A DNA stretch of 64,000 bases from Bacteroidota bacterium. GTDB lineage: Bacteria; Bacteroidota; Bacteroidia; Flavobacteriales; Flavobacteriaceae. The stretch lies in assembly GCA_023387965.1 (NCBI GenBank), contig JAEWHE010000014.1:370064-434063 (forward strand). The letters are read 5' to 3'. The first letter of the stretch is position 1, and each line of letters opens with the position of its first letter. The notes under the pieces are model-generated. The model did no database searches. It saw nothing but the letters and a program-made list of their open reading frames with translations, and was not told the origin of the DNA. Positions 54,243 to 62,872 of this stretch are shown here, in pieces. A program made the translations under genes and the position numbers.

Positions 54243-55562
54243 TTATAACCAGCGCATTATTTTTTTTAAGAATTTAAGCCGATTACCGTAAGGTGCATAA
54301 CGTGGTGTCAAATCGGCCCAAGTTGCTTTTTTTACAATTGATTTTTGATGGCAAAAAACTAAAAAATTATCTTTTCCGTGGTAAGCTCCCATTCCTGATT
54401 TTCCAACGCCACCAAACGGCAAATTTTTATTGGAAAAATGAATAATCACATCATTTACGCAACCGCCACCAAAAGAATATTTCTGAATAATTTTTTCGGA
54501 AAAATTTTTGTCTTCGGCGAAAACGTAGAGAGAAAGCGGTTTGTCATATTTGGAGACAACGTTTTCTATTTCTTCCGAAGTTGAAAAAGTAAGAATGGGC
54601 AAAATAGGTCCGAAAATCTCGTCTTGCATCAAATCACTTTCGAGCGATGGATTTTCCACTAATGTTGGGGCGACAAAATGCTCATCTTCAATGGTTTCTC
54701 CGCCGAAAATAATGTTTTGATTTTCGAGTAATTTTTTCATTCTATTAAAATGATCTCGATTAATCATTCTTGCATAATCATCTGATTTTGAAATATCTGA
54801 ACCAAAAAAAGAAATGATTTCTTTTTTAATGGCTTCGACAAATTTATTTTTTATGGCAATATCAACCAGCAAATAATCCGGAGCAATGCACGTTTGTCCG
54901 GCATTTAGGAATTTTCCCCAAGCGATTTTTTTTGCCGCTAATTCAATTTTGGCGCTTTTGTGAACGATACATGGATTTTTTCCGCCTAATTCCAGCGTGA
55001 CAGGCGTTAAATTTTTAGCAGCAGCTTTGGCAACTTCAATTCCTACTTTCGGGCTTCCGGTGAAAAAAATATAATCCCATTTTTTCTGTAATAAATTCTT
55101 AGCAATTTCAACATCGCCTAAAACTGCGACCAATTCTTTTACATCAAAAATCTGCCGAATCATTTCTGATAGGAGAGAAGCTGTATTTGGTGCCAACTCC
55201 GACGGTTTCAGTACCACAGAATTTCCCGCGGCAAAAGCCCATAATGCGGGACAAATTGCCAATTGAAACGGATAATTCCACGGAGAAATTACCAAAACTT
55301 TTCCGTAAGGTTCCCGATAAATATAATTGGACGACGGGAAATTGAGCCAAGACCCAGAAACTTTTTTAGGTTTTGACCAACTGACCATATTTTTAATCAA
55401 ATGGCGAAGATCACTTTGCACCACAAAAATTTCAGTTACATAAGTTTCAAATGCGGGTTTTTTAAAATCTTTGTGAAGCGCATTGATTATTTCATCTTCT
55501 TTATTGGTGATGAGTTCTAAAAATTGCTTAAGTTTTTCGCGCCTTTGTTGAATGTTTGTCAT
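54243..55562 (-). CDS. Aldehyde dehydrogenase family protein
   Basis: NAD(P)-dependent dehydrogenase of 439 aa, short for the superfamily (usually about 480-500) and close to the class 3 / fatty-aldehyde group. The cofactor loop FFTGSPKVG precedes Glu191 in TLELGGKNP and the nucleophile Cys225 in NAGQTCIAPDY. The phosphate-binding PFGGVGKSGMG is present near the C-terminus. It oxidises an unidentified aldehyde in the cytosol. It ends 3 bp after the next gene upstream on this strand begins its transcript-sharing block, consistent with an operon. Confidence 0.9.
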   Translation of the reverse strand: MTNIQQRREKLKQFLELITNKEDEIINALHKDFKKPAFETYVTEIFVVQSDLRHLIKNMVSWSKPKKVSGSWLNFPSSNYIYREPYGKVLVISPWNYPFQLAICPALWAFAAGNSVVLKPSELAPNTASLLSEMIRQIFDVKELVAVLGDVEIAKNLLQKKWDYIFFTGSPKVGIEVAKAAAKNLTPVTLELGGKNPCIVHKSAKIELAAKKIAWGKFLNAGQTCIAPDYLLVDIAIKNKFVEAIKKEIISFFGSDISKSDDYARMINRDHFNRMKKLLENQNIIFGGETIEDEHFVAPTLVENPSLESDLMQDEIFGPILPILTFSTSEEIENVVSKYDKPLSLYVFAEDKNFSEKIIQKYSFGGGCVNDVIIHFSNKNLPFGGVGKSGMGAYHGKDNFLVFCHQKSIVKKATWADLTPRYAPYGNRLKFLKKIMRWL

Positions 55563-55565
55563 AAA

Positions 55566-56900
55566 TTAATTGAATCCTAATCTAAAGCCAATGTAAAAAT
55601 CTGCTTGTTCACCATCAGCCAATAATGCCGTCAAAACCGATCCTGAACCTACGAAAAATCCGCCAACGTGCATTCCTAATCCGGCCGTAAATCCGGAAAT
55701 TTCATTGGAAGCGATTGGTGCAAAAACTTCAAATTTTTCTGTGGCATATCGTGGTGTGATGGAAAGCACGTTTTGAGCAGTAATTTGGTCGTTGCCGTCA
55801 TCTTCGTTTAATTTTTGTTGACCAAAAACTGTCACATAAAAGTCAGATACAATTTTCAAATCGGCATAAGCGGAAAATAATGAAGGTAAATTTACCCGAA
55901 AATCTCTTGACAAAGGTGTTTCGGTCAAGTAACCGCTTTGCAGCAAAATTTCCTCAACATCCTCAAAATTTGAAACATTTTGAAATTGGCTTAAATTCAA
56001 GGATTCACCCGCAGGAATATTCAAAGTATAATTGGTGGCATGATTGTTATTGTCTTTAAAAGTCATTTTCCCAATATTTCTCAAGGAAATTCCCGCATTC
56101 AATTTGTATTGTTCGTCATCTTTCAACTGATAATTCAGTCCAAAATCTGCAGCAAAACCGTTTAAATTTCCAAAAAGGGCAGAAGTATAGTTGCTAAATT
56201 CGGTGAAATCTTCAGCCAAACCGCCCGAATAAGCGATGTTTAAATTGGCGGTTGCATTTGTAAGTTCGGCGTTTCCCGCAACGATATCAATGGTTCCGTT
56301 GAAATTTCGGGCACCAAAATTAGCATAAGAACCCGGAAAAAGTAATTTCATGGAAACTCCGGCGTTAAATTTATGAGTGTCGTCTTCAAAAATAATTTTG
56401 GAAACACCAAAAGCCAATTCGCCCCAAACGGTTCCGTTAGCACGCTGGTTATTTCCATCAGAAATTACCACAGAATTGAGCAACGACACGTAATTTTCAT
56501 TAGTCAAAGCGTCTCCTAAATACGGATTTACTTCAGAAAAATTAATTTTTGCGTAAGTTTTAGATTGAAAAGAAAATGCCCAATCCTGAACCTTTATAGC
56601 AAAACCAGGTCCCATCAATTCAGCATCTAACAACAAATTTACTTTTTTGTCAGTGGCAAAAATTTTATCTTCAAAATCATCACTTAATAAGTCTGAATAT
56701 CCCAAACGATTGTTTGAAAAATTTACACTTGTAGCGATGATTGCTACTTCGTAATCGGTTTGTAAGTTCGCTAATTCTGCAGGATTAAAACTTGCGTTCA
56801 GCAAACCGCCGCGACGGGAAGTGGCAATTCCGGAGAAGTGATCTTGCGCTAAAACTCCAGTAGTGGCGCAAAATATTGCAATAGAAATAATTTTTTTCAT
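55566..56900 (-). CDS. DUF5723-like outer-membrane barrel protein
   Basis: Exported protein of 444 aa from the ATG at 56900; the frame is open to 56933 but the signal peptide begins at 56900. The signal sequence MKKIISIAIFCATTGVLAQ is followed by alternating beta strands with Gly/Phe/Tyr patterning. It ends in a strand-like DFYIGFRLGFN, as outer-membrane barrels do. The early ATSRRGGLLNASFNPAELA stretch matches DUF5723 proteins of Bacteroidota. The function is unknown; a porin-like or secretion-linked role is possible. It lies 3 bp upstream of the aldehyde dehydrogenase gene. Confidence 0.78.
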   Translation of the reverse strand: MKKIISIAIFCATTGVLAQDHFSGIATSRRGGLLNASFNPAELANLQTDYEVAIIATSVNFSNNRLGYSDLLSDDFEDKIFATDKKVNLLLDAELMGPGFAIKVQDWAFSFQSKTYAKINFSEVNPYLGDALTNENYVSLLNSVVISDGNNQRANGTVWGELAFGVSKIIFEDDTHKFNAGVSMKLLFPGSYANFGARNFNGTIDIVAGNAELTNATANLNIAYSGGLAEDFTEFSNYTSALFGNLNGFAADFGLNYQLKDDEQYKLNAGISLRNIGKMTFKDNNNHATNYTLNIPAGESLNLSQFQNVSNFEDVEEILLQSGYLTETPLSRDFRVNLPSLFSAYADLKIVSDFYVTVFGQQKLNEDDGNDQITAQNVLSITPRYATEKFEVFAPIASNEISGFTAGLGMHVGGFFVGSGSVLTALLADGEQADFYIGFRLGFN

Positions 56901-56970
56901 GGGGATAATTTTTCTTACTATGAAGGTAATCATTTTTATTAAGAAAAAATTATGTGATTTAAGAAAAAAA

Positions 56971-57660
56971 TCAAATCGATTTCCAAACGGGATCTTGCGG
57001 AACTGGTGCTACAATTTTCAAGATTTCTTTAGAAACAGGATGCGTAAAAACGAGTTTTCTAGCGTGAAGATGAATACCACCATCCGGATTACTTCGTTCG
57101 GCACCGTATTTTAAATCGCCTTTTATGGGAGATCCAATGGCGCTAAGTTGAGCCCGAATTTGGTGATGTCTTCCGGTGTGAAGATTGATTTCTAAGGCAA
57201 AATAATTTTGAAGGGTTTTGATAATTTGATAATCTAAACTGGCAGATTTGCTTCCCGGGATTTCTTTCAAATGCGCTTTTGAAGTATTATTTTTTTCATT
57301 TCTCTTTAAAAAATGCAGCAAGTTATCAGCATCTTTTGGAGGTTTATTTTTTACAACAGCCCAATATGTTTTTTGGGTTTCCCGATTTTTAAAAAGTTCG
57401 TTAAGCCTCGTCAACGCTTTAGAAGTTCGGGCGAAAACTACAATTCCGGTTGTAGGACGATCAAGCCTGTGAACGACTCCCAAAAAAACTTCGCCAGGTT
57501 TGTTATATTTTTCTTTAAGATATTCTTTAACGACATCGCTCAAAGGTTTGTCACCGGTTTTATCACCCTGAACAATATCGCCAACACGTTTATTGACAAT
57601 AATAATATGATTGTCTTCGTGAAGAACTTGTAGGTTGTTTTTATTTGATAATTCTTTCAT
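56971..57660 (-). CDS. RluA-family pseudouridine synthase
   Basis: RNA modification enzyme of 229 aa. The catalytic motif is GVVHRLDRPTTGIVVFARTS with Asp67, followed by KTYWAVV and the C-terminal HTGRHHQIRAQLSAIG. There is no N-terminal S4 domain, so it belongs to the short RluA-like group, and the target uridine (rRNA or tRNA) cannot be told. Its ATG overlaps the stop codon of the upstream four-helix-bundle gene (ATGA), which is odd because that neighbour is broken. Confidence 0.9.
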   Translation of the reverse strand: MKELSNKNNLQVLHEDNHIIIVNKRVGDIVQGDKTGDKPLSDVVKEYLKEKYNKPGEVFLGVVHRLDRPTTGIVVFARTSKALTRLNELFKNRETQKTYWAVVKNKPPKDADNLLHFLKRNEKNNTSKAHLKEIPGSKSASLDYQIIKTLQNYFALEINLHTGRHHQIRAQLSAIGSPIKGDLKYGAERSNPDGGIHLHARKLVFTHPVSKEILKIVAPVPQDPVWKSI

Positions 57661-58106
57661 TTGGACTTCTTAGACTTTTTTAGACTTGTTAGACAGCTTA
57701 GACTAGTTAGACATCTTAGACATCTTAGACTTGTTAGGCATTTTAGACTTTGCATTGGCTTTAGAGTAGATCGAAATCTTGAAATCATTTTAATTATTTC
57801 TTCTAATTTGGCTGTCAAATTATGTAAAGAATCTATTTTTACAAATCCTAAATCACAAGCAATTATGAGTTGTGTTTCAATTTCATAAGCAGAACCAATC
57901 GCAATTTCTAAAAACCTTGAAAAATCTTTCTGTGAATTTCTCGAACTTCCTTCGGCGATATTTGAAGGGATAGAAATGCAAGCTCTTCGAAGTTGATTGG
58001 TCAACCCAAATTTTTCATCTTAGGGAAAACCTGCAGTAACACTATAAATTTCCGAACAAAATTTTCGGCTTTTCTTCCAAATTTCTAACTCTTTAAATCG
58101 ATGCAT
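57657..58106 (-). pseudogene. Four-helix-bundle protein gene with an in-frame stop
   Basis: Starting at the ATG at 58106, the frame reads MHRFKELEIWKKSRKF, then CSEIYSVTAGFP, then a TAA stop (58022-58020), then DEKFGLTNQLRRACISIPSN and the rest of a normal four-helix-bundle protein (the 23S rRNA intervening-sequence family, related in fold to Avd of diversity-generating retroelements). The stop sits where relatives have Lys (AAA to TAA). A TTG at 58004 could restart, giving a 115-aa product without helix 1. The C-terminus is abnormal: a tripeptide repeat such as CLTSLRCLRCLTSL, encoded by the 9-bp array. Confidence 0.8.
57661..57751 (+). repeat. 9-bp array TTAGACnnn (array A)
   Basis: About ten consecutive units of TTAGAC plus three variable bases, with one extra T near 57679. 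The array forms the 3' end of the four-helix-bundle gene and stops at the RluA start codon. The first six bases of each unit are nearly constant, and the last three vary (TTT, TTG, AGC, TAG, ATC). Confidence 0.8.
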
Positions 58107-58152
58107 ATAATATTTTTATGGATTATAAAATAATTTTGAAAACTAATCTAAA

Positions 58153-58214
58153 AAGTCTGAGAAGTCTAAGAAGTCTAAGATGTCTAAAAAGTCTAATGAG
58201 TCTAAAAAGTCTAC
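58153..58214 (+). repeat. 9-bp array nnGTCTAAn (array B, inverted relative to array A)
   Basis: Seven units centred on GTCTAA, the reverse complement of TTAGAC. The array ends 1 bp before the panB stop codon and lies upstream of the four-helix-bundle gene. With array A it frames that gene as a long inverted repeat. Confidence 0.8.
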
Positions 58215-58215
58215 A

Positions 58216-59034
58216 TTAATATTGCTCCTTCTCACTCGGAAAATCGCTGCTTTTTACATCGCTAACATATTGCCCGATGGCGGTTGTCATGCCATTGTAT
58301 AAATCCATGTATCTTCTTAAAAATCTCGGACTAAATTCGTTATTCATGCCTAACATGTCGTGGATTACCAAAACTTGTCCGTCAACGCCACCACCAGCTC
58401 CAATTCCTATTACCGGAATAGAAATGCTTTTGGCTACTTTTTCGGCTAATTGTGCTGGAATTTTTTCCAAAACAAGAGCAAAACAACCTAATTTCTCTAA
58501 AAGTTGAGCATCTTCCAAAAGTTTTTCGGCTTCGGCATCTTCTTTGGCGCGAACGGTGTAAGTCCCAAATTTATAAATCGATTGTGGGGTTAACCCCAAA
58601 TGTCCCATTACCGGAATTCCTGCGTTTAAAATTCTTTTGATTGAATCTTTAATTTCGCTTCCACCTTCAAGTTTTAAGGCATGAGCTCCGCTTTCTTTCA
58701 TGATTCTGATGGAAGAACGAAGCGCTTCTTTTGGATCTGATTGGTAACTTCCAAAAGGCAAATCGACCACAACCAAAGCTCTATTTACGGCACGAACTAC
58801 ACTTGAAGCATGATAAATCATTTGGTCTAAAGTAATGGGCAAAGTTGTTTCGTGTCCCGCCATTACATTTGACGCAGAATCACCAACCAAAATAGCATCA
58901 ACGCCAGCGGTGTCCACAATTTTCGCCATTGTAAAGTCATAAGCAGTTAACATAGAAATTTTTTCGGCATTGGCTTTCATTTCAATCAACGACTTGGTGG
59001 TAACTCTTTTATAATCTTTTTTTGCTACAGACAT
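58216..59034 (-). CDS. panB: 3-Methyl-2-oxobutanoate hydroxymethyltransferase
   Basis: First committed enzyme of pantothenate synthesis, 272 aa. It adds a hydroxymethyl group from 5,10-methylene-THF to 2-oxoisovalerate. The metal- and substrate-binding motifs VGDSASNVMAGHETTLPI, DLPFGSY and GHLGLTPQS are all present, as is GIGAGGGVDGQVLV near residue 210. Length is normal. It is a single gene here, without panC or panD. Tandem repeats lie directly before its ATG, and array B touches its stop codon. Confidence 0.96.
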   Translation of the reverse strand: MSVAKKDYKRVTTKSLIEMKANAEKISMLTAYDFTMAKIVDTAGVDAILVGDSASNVMAGHETTLPITLDQMIYHASSVVRAVNRALVVVDLPFGSYQSDPKEALRSSIRIMKESGAHALKLEGGSEIKDSIKRILNAGIPVMGHLGLTPQSIYKFGTYTVRAKEDAEAEKLLEDAQLLEKLGCFALVLEKIPAQLAEKVAKSISIPVIGIGAGGGVDGQVLVIHDMLGMNNEFSPRFLRRYMDLYNGMTTAIGQYVSDVKSSDFPSEKEQY

Positions 59035-59065
59035 CTTGATTTGAGATTTATGATTTTTGAGATAA
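59035..59065 (-). repeat. ATCATAAATC-type repeats upstream of panB
   Basis: On the minus strand AATCATAAATC, then TCAAATCAAG, directly precede the ATG. The last eight bases match those before the methyltransferase gene exactly. Confidence 0.6.
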
Positions 59066-59218
59066 ATTTTCTGAAGGGAAACTTTAAAAATCGTTTAAAT
59101 AAAATGTAAATGTACAAATTGCAATTTTTATGAATCCATAATCGCTACTTTTTTTTCACAGAATATGTGATTAAAGCCCTCCAATATGACAAGTGTTTTT
59201 TTGTTCTGGCAATATGTT

Positions 59219-59226
59219 TATTTTTG
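59219..59226 (+). promoter_or_regulatory. -7 element before the lipoprotein gene
   Basis: TATTTTTG matches the consensus, 26 bp before the ATG. A TTG at 59201-59203 gives a rather short 15-bp spacing. Confidence 0.45.
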
Positions 59227-59252
59227 CGAAATAAACTAACTAAATTTCCCCC

Positions 59253-59750
59253 ATGAAAAAAATTACAATCTTACTTTTCTCTACGTTTTTATTTCAATCT
59301 TGTATTTTTCTTGCTGCACCAATCGCTAAAAACCAAGCAAATAAAAATTTAACCACCGAAAAAAACGCCATACCACCGGACTTGGGAAAAGATGATACCT
59401 ATGTTGTTTGTGTTTTGGAAGAGCGCGAAAGTAGAGATCAATATTTGAAGAAATATTTTAAAGAAAACTATAAAGGAAAGTATGTTTTCGCAACTATGGA
59501 TGAAATAAACTCCGAAAAATATGGTGATGTAGACGTGTACCGTTACGCATTTACTTACAATAAAATACAGCATACGGTAAGTGATATGGAAACAAATGAT
59601 AAAGTAGCCTCTTACGGATCTTCAAATTATTTTATCTATGACAGAAAGATGAAGAAAGAATACAATTCAACTTTTCATTCTGGATTTTTCGGTAAAACAA
59701 TTGAAGCTTACACTAAAAACATGGAAAAGCAGCGATTGGCTAATAAATAA
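59253..59750 (+). CDS. Hypothetical lipoprotein
   Basis: Lipoprotein of 165 aa. The lipobox ends at Cys17 (FLFQSCIFL), with a following hydrophobic stretch and then a soluble, charged domain rich in Lys, Tyr and Asp. No family is recognised. It has its own -7 element and ends 3 bp before the convergent serine dehydratase gene. Location is probably periplasmic or outer membrane. Confidence 0.75.
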   Translation: MKKITILLFSTFLFQSCIFLAAPIAKNQANKNLTTEKNAIPPDLGKDDTYVVCVLEERESRDQYLKKYFKENYKGKYVFATMDEINSEKYGDVDVYRYAFTYNKIQHTVSDMETNDKVASYGSSNYFIYDRKMKKEYNSTFHSGFFGKTIEAYTKNMEKQRLANK

Positions 59751-59753
59751 AGG

Positions 59754-61178
59754 TTAACAATCGGCCATGTTTACGCTAATTGCCAATCCGCCTTCAGAAG
59801 TTTCTTTGTATTTGGTATTCATGTCTTTTGCGGTTTCCCACATGGTATTGATTACTTTATCCAAAGGAACTTTTGCATTTTTCGGATCGGTTTCAAGTGC
59901 TAATTCTGCGGCATTAATGGCTTTTATTGCACCCATAGTATTTCTTTCAATGCAAGGAATTTGTACCAAACCGCCAATTGGATCACAAGTTAAGCCTAAA
60001 TGATGTTCCATGGCAATTTCTGCCGCCATCAAAACTTGAGCGGGTTTTCCGCCCATAACTTCGCACAAAGCGGCTGCCGCCATTGCAGATGAAACGCCAA
60101 TCTCGGCTTGACAACCACCCATTGCTGCAGAAATGGTGGCTCCTTTTTTGAAAATACTTCCAATTTCTCCGGCAACCATTAAAAATTGTTTGATTTCTTT
60201 TTCGCCGGCATCGTGATTTTCGATTACCATATAATACATCAAAACTGCCGGAATTACGCCAGCACTTCCATTCGTTGGTGCAGTAACCACGCGACCTAAA
60301 GCCGCATTCACTTCGTTAACCGCCAGAGCAAAACAGCTCACCCATTTTAAAATTTGACGGAATTTCACCTCAGTTTTTCTAATAGTTTCAAGCCATTCTT
60401 GAGGATTGCTGTAATTTGATAAACCAATTAAATTTTGGTGCATGTCAAAAGCACGTCTGCGAACGTTTAAGCCACCAGGCAAAATTCCTTCGGAATGACA
60501 ACCGATGTACATACATTCAAGCATGGTATTCCACACACGCAAAAGCTCAGAATGGACATTTTCTGGCGTTCGCATCGAAATTTCGTTTTCATAAACAATT
60601 TCGGAAATACTTTTATTTTCTTGAAGGGTGTAACTCAAAAGTTCATCGGCACGTTGAATCGGGAAGGGGAAGGCACATTTAATTTCAAGTTTTTTCTTGG
60701 CATTTTCTCGCTCCTCTTTTACCACAAAACCGCCTCCAATTGAATAAAACGTCGATTCGTATTCGCCTTCATGATGATAAGCTGTAAAAGAAAATCCGTT
60801 AGAATGAAATGGTAAAAAATCTCTGTGGAAAACAATATCTTCCTCCATATCAAATGGAATGATGTGGTTTCCGGCTAAATCTAATTGTTTATTTTTTTTG
60901 ATAGAATTAATGATTTTGTCAATATTTTCTATCGGAATAAACTCCGGATCAGCTCCAGTTAAGCCGAGCATTACCGCTAAATCCGTAGCATGACCTTTTC
61001 CGGTTAAAGACAACGACCCGAAAAGATCCACTTTAATTCGGGTTATTTTACTCAAAATATTTTCCTCCCGAAGTTCAGCAAGAAAACGTTCGGCACCACG
61101 CCAAGGTCCCAACGTATGAGAACTTGATGGACCAACACCAATTTTGAGCATATCAAAAACCGAAATACATTCTTCCAT
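59754..61178 (-). CDS. sdaA: L-serine ammonia-lyase, single-chain iron-sulfur type
   Basis: Deaminates L-serine to pyruvate using a [4Fe-4S] cluster. The 474-aa protein joins the beta domain (residues 1-150, SVFDMLKIGVGPSSSHTLGP) and the alpha domain (APTNGSAGVIPAVL, then GCQAEIGVSSAMAAAALCEVMGG). The cluster cysteines fall in GCQAEIG and in GLTCDPIGGLVQIPCIERN. It is complete. A -7 element lies just upstream of its start. Confidence 0.95.
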   Translation of the reverse strand: MEECISVFDMLKIGVGPSSSHTLGPWRGAERFLAELREENILSKITRIKVDLFGSLSLTGKGHATDLAVMLGLTGADPEFIPIENIDKIINSIKKNKQLDLAGNHIIPFDMEEDIVFHRDFLPFHSNGFSFTAYHHEGEYESTFYSIGGGFVVKEERENAKKKLEIKCAFPFPIQRADELLSYTLQENKSISEIVYENEISMRTPENVHSELLRVWNTMLECMYIGCHSEGILPGGLNVRRRAFDMHQNLIGLSNYSNPQEWLETIRKTEVKFRQILKWVSCFALAVNEVNAALGRVVTAPTNGSAGVIPAVLMYYMVIENHDAGEKEIKQFLMVAGEIGSIFKKGATISAAMGGCQAEIGVSSAMAAAALCEVMGGKPAQVLMAAEIAMEHHLGLTCDPIGGLVQIPCIERNTMGAIKAINAAELALETDPKNAKVPLDKVINTMWETAKDMNTKYKETSEGGLAISVNMADC

Positions 61179-61200
61179 AAAACCAATTATTTTCTGGCTA

Positions 61201-61208
61201 CAAATATA
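61201..61208 (-). promoter_or_regulatory. -7 element of sdaA
   Basis: TATATTTG on the minus strand fits TAnnTTTG, 22 bp before the ATG. No TTG partner is obvious. Confidence 0.45.
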
Positions 61209-61340
61209 ATTTTTTTAAAACTCCGAAAACGTTGTATAACATTTAAATATCTATTTTTTGAAATTACTGAACTTGAGGAATTTATTGCTTTTATTTCTTA
61301 AAAATCCGCTAAATGGTTTCGGTTTTAGCATATTTAAAGG

Positions 61341-61348
61341 TAAATTTG
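61341..61348 (+). promoter_or_regulatory. -7 element of the BrkB-family gene
   Basis: TAAATTTG fits the consensus and lies 26 bp before the proposed GTG start at 61375. This supports the GTG over the internal ATG at 61438. Confidence 0.45.
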
Positions 61349-61374
61349 AGTAGAACACAAAAACAAAATTCATC

Positions 61375-62319
61375 GTGCAGTACAAATCTTTATTTTCGAA
61401 AACCTGGTTTTTGCTCAAAACAACTTTTAACGAATTTATGGAAGACAACGCCATAAAATTAAGCGCATCCTTATCTTATTATACCATTTTTGCGTTGCCG
61501 CCATTGATGATTATTATTATCACGCTGTGCGGATTTTTCTTTGGCAGAGATGCTGTAACTGGCGAATTATACGGACAAATAAATGGTTTGGTGGGAAACG
61601 ATGCCGCCATTCAAATTCAACAAGCGATAAAAAATGTGGAACTTTCGGAAAGCAATATGTTTGCCACCATATTCGGAATTGTAATGTTACTTATTGGAGC
61701 CAGCGGGGTTTTTGCCGAGATTCAGAGTTCAATCAATTTTATTTGGGGATTAAGGGCAAAGCCAAATAAAGGCATCAAAAAATTTATTTTTAATAGACTG
61801 ATGTCCTTTTCAATGATTGCTTCTGTAGGATTTTTGTTACTTGTGAGTTTAATCGTCAATACTTTAATGGATGTTTTAAGCGATAGATTGAGAACTTATT
61901 TTCCGGAAGGAACAGTATATTTATTCTACATTTTAAATAGTTTAATCGTTTTTGCGATTATTGCATTATTGTTTGCCATTATTTTTAAAGCTTTGCCGGA
62001 TGGAAATATTCGGTGGAAAGATTCTTTCATAGGAGCTTCTTGCACTGCTATTTTATTCATGATTGGTAAATTTGCCATTGGACTTTACTTAGGAAACAGT
62101 GATGTCGCTTCGGTTTATGGTGCAGCGGGATCGATAATTTTAATTTTAGTTTGGGTTTACTATTCAGCAATTATTTTGTATTTTGGAGCAGAATTTACAA
62201 AGGTTTACGCAAAAGCCTTCGGAGGAAATATTTCGCCAAATGATTATTCGGTGGAAATCCAAAAAGACGTTTTTGAAATCGTAGAACCGGAAGAACCCTA
62301 TAATAAAACAGAAAAATGA
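61375..62319 (+). CDS. YihY/BrkB-family membrane protein
   Basis: Polytopic inner-membrane protein of 314 aa in the YihY/virulence factor BrkB family; the family was once mislabelled RNase BN. A GTG start at 61375 is chosen because the N-terminal FSKTWFLLKTTFNEFMEDNAIKLSASLSYYT block is conserved and would be cut by the ATG at 61438. Six hydrophobic helices follow, with GASGVFAEIQSSINFIWG near residues 105-122 and GAAGSIILILVWVYYSA near 245-262. The C-terminal tail is short and acidic. The function is unknown. Its stop overlaps the next gene by four bases. Confidence 0.9.
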   Translation: MQYKSLFSKTWFLLKTTFNEFMEDNAIKLSASLSYYTIFALPPLMIIIITLCGFFFGRDAVTGELYGQINGLVGNDAAIQIQQAIKNVELSESNMFATIFGIVMLLIGASGVFAEIQSSINFIWGLRAKPNKGIKKFIFNRLMSFSMIASVGFLLLVSLIVNTLMDVLSDRLRTYFPEGTVYLFYILNSLIVFAIIALLFAIIFKALPDGNIRWKDSFIGASCTAILFMIGKFAIGLYLGNSDVASVYGAAGSIILILVWVYYSAIILYFGAEFTKVYAKAFGGNISPNDYSVEIQKDVFEIVEPEEPYNKTEK

Positions 62320-62846
62320 AAATAGTTGCCTTTGGAGGAAGTTCCAGTAAACAATCAATCAATAAAAAATTAGCAACCTATGCTGCAAATTTATTCACAA
62401 ACGCCGATGTTGAAATTTTGGATTTAAATGATTTTGAATTACCTCTTTTTAGTGTCGATAAAGAAGCAGAGTTAGGAAAACCGGAATTAGCTGCTAAATT
62501 TTTGGAAAAATTAGACCAAGCCGATGTATTAGTAATTTCACTTGCAGAACATAATGCTGGTTTCAGTGTTGCTTTTAAAAATATTTACGATTGGGCTTCA
62601 CGAACCGATAAAGTAGTATTTCGCGAAAAACCAATGTTGCTTCTGGCTACATCTCCAGGCAGAGGCGGCGGGAAAAATGTAATTGAAGCTGCCAAAATAA
62701 GTTTGCCAAAATACGGCGGAAATATCAAAGCAACTTTTAGCCTGCCTTCCTTCAACGAAAATTTCGATGTGGAAAAAAATACCATCAGCAATCCTGAATT
62801 TGACAACCAGCTAAAAGAAATCATTCGCAGTTTTGCAACAAACTAA
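62316..62846 (+). CDS. NAD(P)H-dependent FMN reductase
   Basis: Flavodoxin-fold reductase of 176 aa. The phosphate-binding loop is GGSSSKQSINKKLA (residues 6-19). Further motifs are AEHNAGFSVAFKNIYDW (flavin contact) and LLATSPGRGGGKNVIEAAK. It acts in the cytosol on FMN, quinones or azo compounds; the true substrate is unknown. It overlaps the BrkB gene (ATGA) and shares its transcript, and may be followed by the DUF1801 gene 26 bp on. Confidence 0.9.
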   Translation: MKIVAFGGSSSKQSINKKLATYAANLFTNADVEILDLNDFELPLFSVDKEAELGKPELAAKFLEKLDQADVLVISLAEHNAGFSVAFKNIYDWASRTDKVVFREKPMLLLATSPGRGGGKNVIEAAKISLPKYGGNIKATFSLPSFNENFDVEKNTISNPEFDNQLKEIIRSFATN

Positions 62847-62872
62847 CTTCTTCATTATATATGTAGTAAAAA

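Noticed and set aside
57661..58214. CRISPR array
   Set aside because: Units are 9 bp, contiguous and without spacers, and no cas genes are present.
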